NCBI GenBank assembly: GCA_015039365.1
Contig: WION01000405.1
Coordinates: forward strand, 1 to 47,836
Reading direction: 5' to 3'
DNA from: Amanita rubescens
Taxonomy: Eukaryota > Basidiomycota > Agaricomycetes > Agaricales > Amanitaceae
DNA length: 47,836 nucleotides
Shown here: in pieces, positions 20,601-31,744 of the stretch
How positions within the stretch are numbered: position 1 is the stretch's first letter
How the letters are laid out: the number at the start of each line of letters is the position of its first letter
The notes under the pieces: generated by a model
Database searches by the model: none
What the model was told of the DNA's origin: nothing
The model's input: only the letters and a program-made list of their open reading frames with translations
Position numbers and translations under genes: made by a program

Positions 20601-21788
20601 CAAAAATATGCTTATGGTCAGTACGACGTAATCTTTTAATGCCCATTTCTGAAAAAGAAAAACGTTGTCATATAGGCTGCAACGAGTGAGTGCGCAGCAC
20701 CCATGGCAACCGTTCTAGCGTGTATACTAATCTCAAACAGGCTACTTTTCAACCCGATAGTCCAGTGGTGGCGCAAAGGTCCCATCAATGGCCAGATTCA
20801 CCGTTTTCTTTGGTCCAGGGCACCGATACATTACAAAGTATCTATGCTAGCTTGTAAGTTTATCTCGCGTTTCTGTGGCCCTTGAAAACTGAGAGCAATA
20901 CAATAGATATGTTTTCGTATTGTACGTGGAAAAGAATATACGTTATGGTAATCTGACTATCCACCGATAGATGGCATTGCCGCGGCGGCGATAATCGCGG
21001 TTATCAATTATCTAATGCTAGGTTTTCAGTTTCCTGTCGACGGATACTACTTGCACTCCTTTGAAATCTGGTTGGCAACCATTGTAGTGTTTTATGGGTC
21101 TGGAAATGTGGGTTATACCCTCCTGGAATACCGCCTGGGGCATAGGGAGCTGGTAAATGCAATTAGAGCTTACAGACGGCATCATTGACACCCCTATAGA
21201 TCTCAGGCTTCCTGGAAAATTTGATGTGGATACCATTCTTGTGAGTAGCACGACTGGCTTTGTTAAAACATGCTATATATCCCCCTAGTTTTTTCTTTTT
21301 CGGCGGCTTGTCTATTCCTATAAGTCAAGCAATTCTGGCCCACCTTGTTTCTTATAATATTACCTGGTCGGCAACCTTGAAAGAAGTTCACAGGTCAAAC
21401 TTTTTCAAAGAGATTCCGAAAATCTTGAAGAGGTAAGAATCTTCAGCAACGTTGATTCGTTCCCTCATCCTGTGGCATTGTAGGTTTTGGTTTTCTCTTC
21501 TTGTATCGTTTATACTTCTAGCTGGCGTGGTTATCTGTGCCACGAATCTTATACCCCTCGCATGGCGAGTAGACGGATCAGGATGGGCAGTAATATTCCC
21601 AGTTTGGTGCGTTGCACGCTCGTGTCTCTCACTCCACATGACAGGTTAACTCTGCCAATAGCATCATCGCAGCGTGTCATATTCTCTTTCCTGTGAGTAA
21701 ATACCACAAAGTCCCTTAGTCAATGTCCGCTCATGAGTCATACGCACAGATTGTCTTGAACCCCTGGTTGATGGTATTTTCCTATTAA
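17676..21788 (+). CDS. large multi-pass glycosyltransferase family 2 enzyme, polysaccharide-synthase-like
   Basis: Start ATG 17676 (MDYDRNDALLHWIFRQTQGD). An N-terminal domain follows (FRVFPYENASLEPFEAAV, KEQCAAFIRDERVLVVWSES), then a membrane region and the GT2 catalytic core: ALPHITIQMPVYKESLETVL, INDDGL (near 19370), VDSDTVVPED (near 19970), VSEDFDMALRLQ (near 20425) and RWQKYAYG after EGVSLSVDDELN, corresponding to the D, DxD, (T/S)ED and RW motifs of processive synthases. The C-terminal third has several membrane spans and ends IVLNPWLMVFSY, TAA at 21786-21788. Between DDG and DSD is a long low-complexity acidic insert (about 19680-19910). Roughly 1,000-1,100 residues and many 50-bp introns. 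It is a conserved Agaricomycete type; chitin, glucan or another polymer as product cannot be decided from sequence. Its neighbour is the Kre6-type gene. Confidence 0.82.
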
Positions 21789-22331
21789 TCTTAGACACTG
21801 CAGTAGAGTTCATGTGTCTTTTCAACCCATATTCACGGACAGTTTTGGGACAACGTTATGGTGAACATGATCACCTCATTTTAGACAGCTTATCTTCACA
21901 GCCTTCAGGCTATTTCAGTAAACAGGGCGGACAATGCAATAAGGCTCCTCTGACTCTGAGCTAAATACGTCTTTTTCGTAAAGGTGTGAAATGGATACTA
22001 CGACGTTGTCACGTTGGCAAGGTGTTTCGGGGTACCGCGAAGTCAGTTAGAAGCTAACTCCACTCACCCTTTCTATGCGAAAAGTCCAAGCATAAGGCTT
22101 CCTGACGTACTAGTTGTTACCCGTTACGTTCAATGAAGGCCACCCGGGACTGTATTTTGTCCAAAAGTCTTTTGCATTATCAATATCAGAGTGAGACAAG
22201 CTTCCGTCGAACTTCTGAGGCGTGCGCCGTTAATGACCGTTACACTACTTACTCGGTGCAGGCTCCGTCGTGTGACAAATGGTCGGCATCGCCCGAAGTA
22301 ATTTTGATCTTCATTCACTGTGGGCACCGAC
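21789..22331. other. intergenic, upstream of eIF3l
   Basis: About 540 bp with no supported gene. It holds the 3' UTR of the GT2 gene and the promoter of the eIF3l gene. No repeat or RNA gene recognised. Confidence 0.45.
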
Positions 22332-24708
22332 ATGGCTCAAAATCGTGTAGCACTGTGGACCGCTGAGGATATGGAGGAGGATGTCGACCTTTCACTTGCC
22401 CTAGGAAGTTACGGTCAAAATGGCCATTATAACGATGGTCAGCTCACCGATCCGCTTGTAATTTGTGTTCACTTGTCAATGTGCTCTGCTAGCCCCCCTG
22501 CCGCAACCTCAGATTGATGAATCTGCTTTTCTCGCCATGCAGCAGCACATGGCGCAACAAGCTGCTTTTTCACAGATTCCAGACGTTGTGAAAGGCGTGA
22601 GTTATCCAGGGTGTCGAAATTATATATGGCTAATACAAAGCAACGACACAGTTCATCGTTCACTTCCATCAAGCTGTACTGGAAAACAATCTAGCAGAGA
22701 TTACCGTTGCTTATGAGAGCGGATGGAATAAATACACTGAAAAGTTTTATTCGAGATCGGAATGGCCAGAGGCGGAGATCATCGCACCCCTTGTCAATGA
22801 CGGTGAGGTCACTGAAGTGCACTTTCCTTTCATCTTACTCAATGCTACGCCACAAGACCCTATATTCCTTATTTTGTACCGCGAACTTTATTACCGACAC
22901 GTCTACTCACGACTGCAACCAAACATCGACGATCGATTTCACTCTTACGAGAATAGCTGCGAGTTATTCAATTACCTGCTAAGTTCGTTATGCCTTCACG
23001 TATTGTTTATCTGATTTTTATTCTGACTACAGATTCGGATGGTCCTGTACCACTCGAGCTGCCTGAACAATGGCTTTGGGATATTATTGACGAATTTATC
23101 TACCAATTTCAAGTTTTCTGCTCGTGGAGGTCGAAGGTCAAGTCAAAATCGGATGACGAACTCATGATGCTTGCTGATTGTGGCTCCGTAAGTGCAGTTC
23201 AGTTCAGCTGTCATGTATGATGCTCAATGGTTCGCTGAAGGTTTGGAGCTCGTACAGTGTGCTTAATGTTTTGTATTCCCTCATCCAAAAGTCCAGGATA
23301 AACGAATATATTATCGCACAGCAACAAGGCAAATCTCCGGAAGAGATAGCGTATGGTGCTGGAGTTGTTTGTATATGGTAGTACTGACTTGTGAATAGGG
23401 AGATCGCTGGAGAGTACGGTCAACGTCCGCTATATCGTATGCTCGGATACTTCAGTATCATTGGGCTGCTCAGAGTCCATGTTCTGCTCGGAGATTTCAC
23501 ATTGGCTCTTAAAGTCATGGACAACGTGGAGCTAAACCAAAAAGTATTTGTTATCTTCTGGCTCTCCGATGTTTTCTGACCCCGTAAAAGTCGCCTTTCA
23601 CGCGCGTAACTGCGTGCCATGTAACAACGTACTATTATGTCGGGTTCTGCTACATGATGCTTCGGCGTTACTCGGATGCCATCCGGACATTTATCACAAT
23701 CCTCAATTTCATCATGAGGATGCGGCAATACCACACCCGTAGCTATCAATATGATCAGGTGAGAATATGCGCAAGAAAACTTGGCAGTCAGCTGAAATCT
23801 TTTCATTCATGACCAGATTAGCAAGACTGCTGATAGAATGTATGCATTGTTCGCAATGTGCAATGCAATTTCACCCAGCCGGTTGGATGACAACATTGCT
23901 AATATTGCTAAAGAGCGCTACGGAGAGCAAATATCTAAAATGTCCCGCGGGGGGTATGTGCTCTGCACCTCAATTGAACAATTAATAATGAATTGCAGAC
24001 AGGTGGCGTTGGCCGAGTTCCAAGAACTCTTCCTATACGCGTGCCCAAAATTTATCACAGCCAACTCTCCGCCTTATGAAGACCCTACTGCGATCTCCAT
24101 GATCCTTGCGCCAACATCTCCGACAGAGTCTCCACAGCAGACGTCAACGCTACAACCAGACCCTACGCACCGGCACCTCAACCTGTTCTTAACGGACGTT
24201 ACTGCCCATGCTCCTGTCCCAACGCTCCGAAGCTTTTTAAAGTTATATACCAGTCTCGGAGCTAAAAAGTTGGCTAATTTCCTGGATGCTGATGAGGAAG
24301 AAATGGTGCAAGAATTGATGATGATGAAGCAGTCAAGCCGCCAGCTCAGCCGTATATCAGGGAATGAGAAAGGTCTTCTTGATGGTCAAGCGATCCCGAC
24401 TAGTGATCTTGACTTTGTTATCGACGAGGTATGTATTTGACCAAGTTACAAGGCCTTTACAAGTCTCATTATACACTCAGAACATGGTTCATATTGCAGA
24501 GTCTACGGTTGGCAGACGGTATGCTTGGTGGTTCATCAAGAACACGGAGAGGGCACAGCGAATCTACGATGAGCTGAAAAGCATGCCCTTGCCTGCACCT
24601 CCACAACAGGTTGTTAGTCTTGCGGCCTCGTCAGGGACAACGAATACGACCGAAACAACAAAAAGGACTGGCCCGAAGGTGGCATGGGGAAGTGTCAAAG
24701 TGGCATGA
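22332..24708 (+). CDS. eukaryotic translation initiation factor 3 subunit l
   Basis: eIF3l is a PCI-domain subunit of the eIF3 complex that helps recruit mRNA to the 40S ribosome. ATG 22332 ([20 protein letters not shown]). Further exons encode [123 protein letters not shown], and the PCI part ending [21 protein letters not shown] Thr-rich tail closes with VAWGSVKVA and TGA at 24706-24708. The order and spacing match metazoan and fungal eIF3l; predicted length about 630 residues. About ten short introns. The gene is absent from budding yeast, which fits a basidiomycete. The next gene starts 76 bp downstream on the same strand. Confidence 0.93.
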
Positions 24709-24784
24709 GTAAAGTAGCCAACAATGTATTTACATAGTTGTAGTATTGCCATACTTGGAAGGACACTTCTTTCACATTGACGAT

Positions 24785-25922
24785 ATGGATCCCGCAGACT
24801 CTGACACGACACCAGCCACATTCAATGAGCATTTGACGTTTCCTTTTGCAGGTTCTGACATTGCTGAATCACTAAACTACATTCCTCTGCAACCACGCCT
24901 GGTGTTGAAAGACAGGTTGTACGTCGGAAATCTGCATCCGACCGTCGACGAGTGCGTCTACCAAATCCTGTCATGTTTCCACTTCACCTGTTTCCAGATA
25001 CACCTTGCTGCAGGTCTTTTCGAAGTTTGGAAAAATCACGAAACTTGACTTTTTGTTCCACAAGACGGGAGCGCTGAAAGGGAAGCCGAGGGGCTACGCT
25101 TTTATAGAGTATGGCGAGCAAGCTGTGAGTAGCGCCTTAGCTCCGTCTCGTTAATCATGGACGCTCACCCGGGATTTATTTTACTCCTCTGTCGTTGGCT
25201 GGGATGATCAATGACCTTGCGACTTCAACGCCCCAATCAAAGGTCGCCCGGGGAGCGATATATGTCTTACCCAACGACAGCTGTTATCGTTAAACCATTG
25301 CTAACTACGGATCCTATTGACATAGGATGCGCTTAAAGCTTTGACCAAAGCTCACGACAAATTGCTTCGTGGGCGGAAACTGGTAGTTACTTATGCACAT
25401 CAGGCGCCAATGGATCAGGAGTCATCCGGATCTATGAGTCTCAGGCACAGGAAGACGGTTACGGAGGCTGGGAGACCAACTACACTGAGCCTGATAAAGA
25501 CTGGAGTGAACGACAGACGTCATCCGTATGTCCTGCATTTTATGGATACTTGAACACGGTTTGACTTTGACCCAAGCCGAACCGAGGATAAGATTGCCCT
25601 GATGGAGGCCAAATTGAAGCAGTTGGGAGGCAGTAGTTCATCAGAGGCATCGACATCGATAGCGGCACCAGCACCTCTGCATCCGTCGTTGCCCGCCAAG
25701 CCGCCACCGCCAATAAGCGGGACGCGTGGTAGTCCAATAGGCCCCATGCGTAGACGAGAGCGATCAAAAATCCATTCACCAACGCCACTACCATCTCTGC
25801 CCATCATGCCCCCACCGCAGACACCCCTGCAGACGCAATCTGGCCCTTCAATTTCGTCGTCTTTGACGCGTTCAAGACCCAAGCTGGCTGGGGTCAAAAT
25901 CTTAAGGCAAAAGGACAAGTAG
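24785..25922 (+). CDS. RNA-binding protein with one RRM, RBM18-like
   Basis: ATG 24785 (MDPADSDTTPATFNEHL). The single RRM starts with RLYVGNLHPTVDE (RNP2), and an intron joins it to YTLLQVFSKFGKITKLDFLF, then HKTGALKGKPRGYAFIEY (RNP1) and ADALKALTKAHDKLLRGRKL. The HKTG-LKG-PRGYAF pattern and the following VVTYAHQAP are typical of RBM18, a little-studied nuclear RRM protein. A C-terminal helix (EDKIALMEAKLKQLGG) precedes a Pro/Ser-rich tail ending VKILRQKDK; stop TAG 25920-25922. The intron at about 25532-25570 is needed to reach the helix. Target RNAs are unknown. It is convergent with the uL14 gene (stop 26021). Confidence 0.85.
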
Positions 25923-26020
25923 TTGTAATCACAAGTTGTATTAAATGTACAAGCGCTCATGACACACATAACGCAAGTTATCAAATGATTGCATGACGAG
26001 GTATGGAAATGATACGAGGT

Positions 26021-26643
<623 letters not shown>

Positions 26644-27122
26644 TTGAGTCTGTTAGATTTCGGATACACTGTTATCGTAGCCACCCGAGCCGGCACGAGC
26701 AAAACTGTACAGTTTTACGGCTAATACCGCTATGCCCAAACTAGACCAAAGCATGATCAGCTAATTCCCACGATTCGATAATATCTGTTCCCAGAGCCTC
26801 GTCAATATGGCAAGGTCCATTCTATTCATAAGAAAATTAAGCCCGATCAAGGTCAGAAGAACATCTTTTCTCTATGGAGAAAGACCAAATGTAGTGATTT
26901 GTACACCGTAAAGGTATCAGCTGACCGTAGCCTGTGATACGAACGTAATGAACCAGAGTAAACATCAAGTCAGGCGCCACGAATAAGTGATGGGTCACCA
27001 GCTCAAGAAGCACTTAGCTCGCCAATCTGTCAACTCTATGTGACAGCCCCACAGTTGTCCTCAAAATATCTGCATGAGCGATATTTAAGCCTTGGCAGCT
27101 GCTCACACGGTCTTGTCGAACC
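26644..27122. other. divergent intergenic region between uL14 and the first catalase
   Basis: No gene is supported. The stretch must hold both promoters. ATATTTAA at about 27080-27087 lies about 40 bp before the catalase ATG and could serve as a TATA element. Nothing else stood out. Confidence 0.4.
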
Positions 27123-29152
27123 ATGTCCCAAGACAACTCGGTCTATACCACCTCCAACGGGGCCCCCGTTGCCGAGCCTTATGCTGCTCAGAGAGCGGGT
27201 CTCCACGGACCCCTCCTTCTCCAAGGTAAGGGATAAACAAGACCCACTGATCTGGAGAAGCTGATGTACACTCCCTCGTAAGACTTCCACCATCTCGATT
27301 TACTTGCTCATTTCGATCGCGAGCGCATTCCCGAGCGTGTGGTAAGCAGAACCCTTAGCTTGGGATGATCAACGATTTATCGCAAACCAGGTTCATGCTA
27401 AAGGCGCTGGAGCGCACGGTTATTTTGAAGTCACTCATGACTTGAGCGATATTACGTCTCAGAAGTTGTTCCACCGAGTAGGCAATCGAGTTGACGCTAC
27501 TGTCCGTTTCTCCACGGTTGGCGGGGAGTCTGGCTCTGCAGACACTGCTCGCGATCCTCGTGGTTTCGCCATCAAACTGAAAACAGAGGAGGGCAACTGG
27601 GACTGGGTCTTCAACAACACCCCCATCTTCTTCATACGTGATCCTGCCAAGTTTCCTCACTTCATTCACACGCAGAAGAGAAACCCTCAAACTCATCTCA
27701 AAGATGCGGACATGTTCTGGGTAAGGCCAGACCCTCTTAATGATGCATCTAACTCAAACTTTCCGCGACAGGATTATCTCTCTCAAAACCCCGAATCAAT
27801 CCATCAGATTATGATTCTCTTCTCGGACCGTGGAACTCCAAAAGGGTATCACAATCAACACGGCTATTCTGGGCACACTTTCAAGTGGTGTAAGGATGAT
27901 GGGTCTTTCGTTTATGTCAAAGTACATGTGCGGACCGACAACCCCAATGGTTTTGAAGTATGGTTTCACATTCGGTTTAAAAAATCATATCCCTCACATT
28001 AAATACAGACATTGAGCGACGAGGAAGCAACTCGTCTGGCCGGCGGAGACTCTGATTATGGTATCAAGTTACTTTCCGACGCCATCGAATCCGGTAAATT
28101 CCCTAGTTGGACAGTATCCATTGTGCGTGTCCGAGTGATTCATCGGTTGGGCCCTTCTAACGTGATGTCAACAGCAAACTATGACTCCAGAACAAGCCGA
28201 GAGGTTCCGTTACAACATTCTCGACTTAACTAAAGTGTGGCCGCATTCTCAATTCCCCTTACGCCCCATTGGAAAGCTCGTTCTAAACAAAAACCCAGAA
28301 AACTATTTCGCAGAGGTTGAACAAGTAATTATCCCAGTTTTCTTCGGAGATCACTATCTAACCTTGATTCAGGCAGCCTTCTCACCGTCTCACCTGATCC
28401 CGTATATCGAACCTTCTGCCGACCCCGTATTACAATCTCGCCTGTTCTCTTATCCTGACACCCATCGCTACCGTCTGGGCGTAAACTATCAACAATTGCC
28501 TGTTAACGCTCCGAAAGTGGACATCGCCAACTTTCAACGTGATGGTTTTGCCACATATAAGTCTCAAGGAAATAGGTCAAACTACCAATCGTCCATCCGA
28601 CCTCTTAACTATGCGGTCCGAAAGGGCACTCTTGAAGGATCCGCGAACGACAGAGAACGATTGCGGGCCCACGAATCTTTCGTTGGGGCTGCGTGGAGGT
28701 CCTTAAGCGAGATCACAGAGCGTAAGATTTGTACCTCTCTTCCTTGACGGTCTGTTTATTGATTTTCCTTAGTTGATTTCGAACAACCTCGTGTCTTGTG
28801 GAGGACGGTGTGGAGCAACGAACAACGAAAGGCATATATACGTAACGTTTCGGGTCATATCAAGAATGTCAAGAACGTCGAAATCATAGACAGACAACGT
28901 ACGTTATTTGACTTGCTGAGAACGACATCTATGTTTATATCGGCTGTGACAGTTTCCATATATGCTGCTGTCGACCAGGGTCTCTCTGACGGTATTGCGA
29001 AAGCTGTTGGACGTTCTCCTGTGAAACCATTGCAAGTCAAGCCCGCCTCCGAGGCTATTCAATTCCGCGCCCGAACCAGGTTCGTTTATTGCTTTCCAAC
29101 TCGCGTTTAGTGCTAAGACCCACTCCTCAGCGCTGCTACAAACTTTGAGTAA
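27123..29152 (+). CDS. monofunctional heme catalase, tandem copy 1
   Basis: Catalase disproportionates hydrogen peroxide to water and oxygen. ATG 27123 ([20 protein letters not shown]). Exons encode [39 protein letters not shown] with the essential His, [40 protein letters not shown] with the active-site Asn, [20 protein letters not shown], and [20 protein letters not shown] with the heme-ligand Tyr and its Arg. The C-terminal exon ends RTSAATNFE, TAA at 29150-29152, with no SKL-type peroxisomal signal, so a cytosolic enzyme is likely (inference). About 500 residues: the small-subunit clade without a flavodoxin-like C-terminal domain. Exon borders match the next gene one for one. All key residues are present, so it looks functional. 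Confidence 0.93.
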
Positions 29153-29607
29153 ATGATGTGCCTGTAATAACCGCCGATTGTATCACGCAATCAGTATGAA
29201 TAAATAAACCTTTTTCCTCGTTTGGGCCCAATCAATAATCATGCCATGGGCATGGTCGGACAACCTACTAAGTACAATTCTTCCTCGCGGGACCCGCCTC
29301 GCGTCCACTTACTAAATTTGGATTGCATAATCAGTGATTAAATCACGTGATGGACGGCCTAAATCATGTGAGTCCCCTCACGTGGGCCGAGGAAAAAAGT
29401 CTCGGCGTCATGGACGCTAGCTGCTGGAAAAACCGTTAATGGGTAAGTGTACACCAATCTTCACTGCGGATATGTCAGCTGACACTGTGGATTTCTAAGA
29501 TTATTTGTGAGCGAAAACTGGACTGACGCACAGGTATGGGAAGGTATGGCAGCCGACATATATAAACCTCGTCAATGGTTCGGGGCATGGATCATTGTGC
29601 TTATATC
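29153..29607. promoter_or_regulatory. inter-catalase promoter with two CACGTG motifs, CCCCT and TATA box
   Basis: 455 bp between the catalase copies. The palindrome TCACGTGA is at 29343-29350, a second CACGTG at 29379-29384 preceded by CCCCT at 29374-29378, and TATATAAA at 29559-29566, 42 bp before the ATG of copy 2. CACGTG is the E-box core bound by fungal bHLH factors; CCCCT is the yeast stress-response element core. Use of either site here is inference. Confidence 0.5.
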
Positions 29608-31612
29608 ATGTCTTCGAACGTCTACACAACCTCGAACGGTGCACCCGCCGCAGAGCCCTATGCTGCTCAGAGAGCTGGTCTCAATGGACCACTGCTCATC
29701 CAAGGTAAGGTGTAAACTACTTTGGCATTCAAGCACCACTAATTATTCCAAGATTTCCATCATCTGGACTTACTTGCTCACTTTGATCGTGAACGCATTC
29801 CTGAGCGTGTGGTACGTATTGTTCTATTTGAACTACTCCCCGACTTATTTGAAATCAGGTCCATGCGAAAGGCGCTGGAGCACACGGTTACTTCCAAGTT
29901 ACTCATGACTTGAGTGATATCACGTCTCAAAAGCTGTTCCATCAAGTTGGCAAGAAAGTTCCTGCGACTGTCCGCTTCTCCACAGTTGGAGGGGAGTCTG
30001 GCTCTGCGGATACTGCTCGCGATCCTCGTGGCTTTTCTACCAAACTTAAAACAGATGACGGCAACTGGGATTGGGTTTTCAACAATACGCCCGTATTCTT
30101 CATACGTGATCCGGCCAAGTTCCCCCACTTCATTCACACACAGAAGAGGAACCCTCAAACTCACCTCAAAGATGCGGACATGTTTTGGGTCAGGCTGAAT
30201 CGTCATAATGATATGTCTAGGTTTACTCATTTTTTGACAGGACTACCTCTCCCAAAACCCGGAATCAATTCATCAAATCATGATTCTCTTCTCTGACCGC
30301 GGAACTCCAGACGGTTTTTACCAACAACACTGCTATTCTGGACATACCTTCAAGTGGTGCAAAGATGACGGTTCCTTTGTCTATGTCCAAGTGCATGTCC
30401 GGGCTGACAAGGGTTTCAAAGTACGCGCATAACAGCAATTTTTCGGTCAGATTCTAACGTCATATAGACATTGGACAATGTCAAAGCCGGCCGCTTGGCA
30501 GGGGAGAATCCAGACTACGGCACTGAAACTCTTTTCAACGCTATCGAGTCTGGCAACTATCCCTCTTGGACAGTATATATCGTATGTACTTGGTCTATCG
30601 ATCTTGATGATATAATCTAACGACACTGGTAGCAAACAATGACGCCACAGCAGGCCGAGAAGTTCCGTTACAGTGTTCTTGACTTGACCAAGATTTGGCC
30701 ACATGCCGAGTACCCTTTGCGCCCCATTGGGAAGCTTGTCCTGAATGAAAATCCGAAGAACTACTTTGCAGAGATCGAACAGGTAACTGGCTCAACTTCT
30801 GCCCTAAAAAGACGACGAGTTAAACTATAAATTAGGCTGCATTCTCTCCTTCGCATTTGATTCCCTACATTGAGCCTTCTGCAGATCCTGTCCTGCAGTC
30901 TCGGCTGTTCTCTTACCCAGATGCTCAGCGTTACCGTCTTGGGGTCAATTATCAACAACTGCCCGTTAACGTCCCCGTAGCGCCGGTGGTTAACTTCCAG
31001 CGCGACGGCCCTGCCACTTATCACTCCCAAGGCAATACACCGAATTATCAATCGTCCATCCGACCTAATACGTATGTGCGCAACAAAGGCACGCTGGAAG
31101 GATTTGTGAATGACCAAAAGAGGCTTGCGACACACGAATCTTTCGTGGCGGCCGCGTGGAGATATCTGAGTGAGATGACAGAGCGTAAGCGTTATGCCCT
31201 AATGTCCGAGTAATGCATTAGCTAAATGGCCCAATAGTCGATTTTGAACAGCCTCGTGCGCTGTGGAGGAAGGTCTGGGGTGATAAGGAAAGAGAGGCCT
31301 ATGTACGAAACGTTGTTGGACACTTCAAGAACGTCAAGAATCCGGAAGTCAAAGCCAGGCAACGTATGTCACGCATTGGCCATCCCGACGTTTTATTGTT
31401 GACCAGAATTGTAGTTTCTGTCTGGGCCGCTGTCGACCAGAACTTGTCGGACCGCATCGCTGCGGCCATCGGCCACGCCCCAGTCAAGCCTTTGAAAGTC
31501 AAGCCTGCATCTGAAGCCGTTCAATTCCGTGCTAACACTGGGTTCGTAGACTTATTCAGTTTATTCACGATCAGTTGATGACAATATTGTTTCCAGCGCT
31601 GCGCTGAACTAA
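29608..31612 (+). CDS. monofunctional heme catalase, tandem copy 2
   Basis: A close paralogue of the gene at 27123-29152 with the same domain order and intron positions. ATG 29608 ([20 protein letters not shown]). It keeps [18 protein letters not shown] (active His), [40 protein letters not shown] and [20 protein letters not shown] (heme Tyr). Differences cluster on the surface and in the C-terminal half: [16 protein letters not shown] here against [16 protein letters not shown] in copy 1, and [20 protein letters not shown] against [20 protein letters not shown]. The last exon gives GAALN and TAA at 31610-31612. It too lacks a peroxisomal tail. Its own TATA-containing promoter suggests independent regulation. 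Intact by inspection. Confidence 0.93.
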
Positions 31613-31744
31613 GGTGCATTGTATGTAGTACAAATGTAGTTGAATATTGATGGACAAAATATATGATAAACGTTTCATGAATCTTGAAGCTTGATGTACT
31701 TGAGTCAACTCTGGAGTGATGTGACTGACGTGACAACAACCTTC

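Noticed and set aside
25520..25984. A 154-codon minus-strand frame over the end of the RBM18-like gene
   Set aside because: It is antisense to the Pro/Ser-rich tail, and no family resemblance was seen.
28855..29040. Minus-strand frames inside the catalase genes, some over 110 codons
   Set aside because: They mirror conserved catalase codons and recur in both copies only because the sense strand is conserved.
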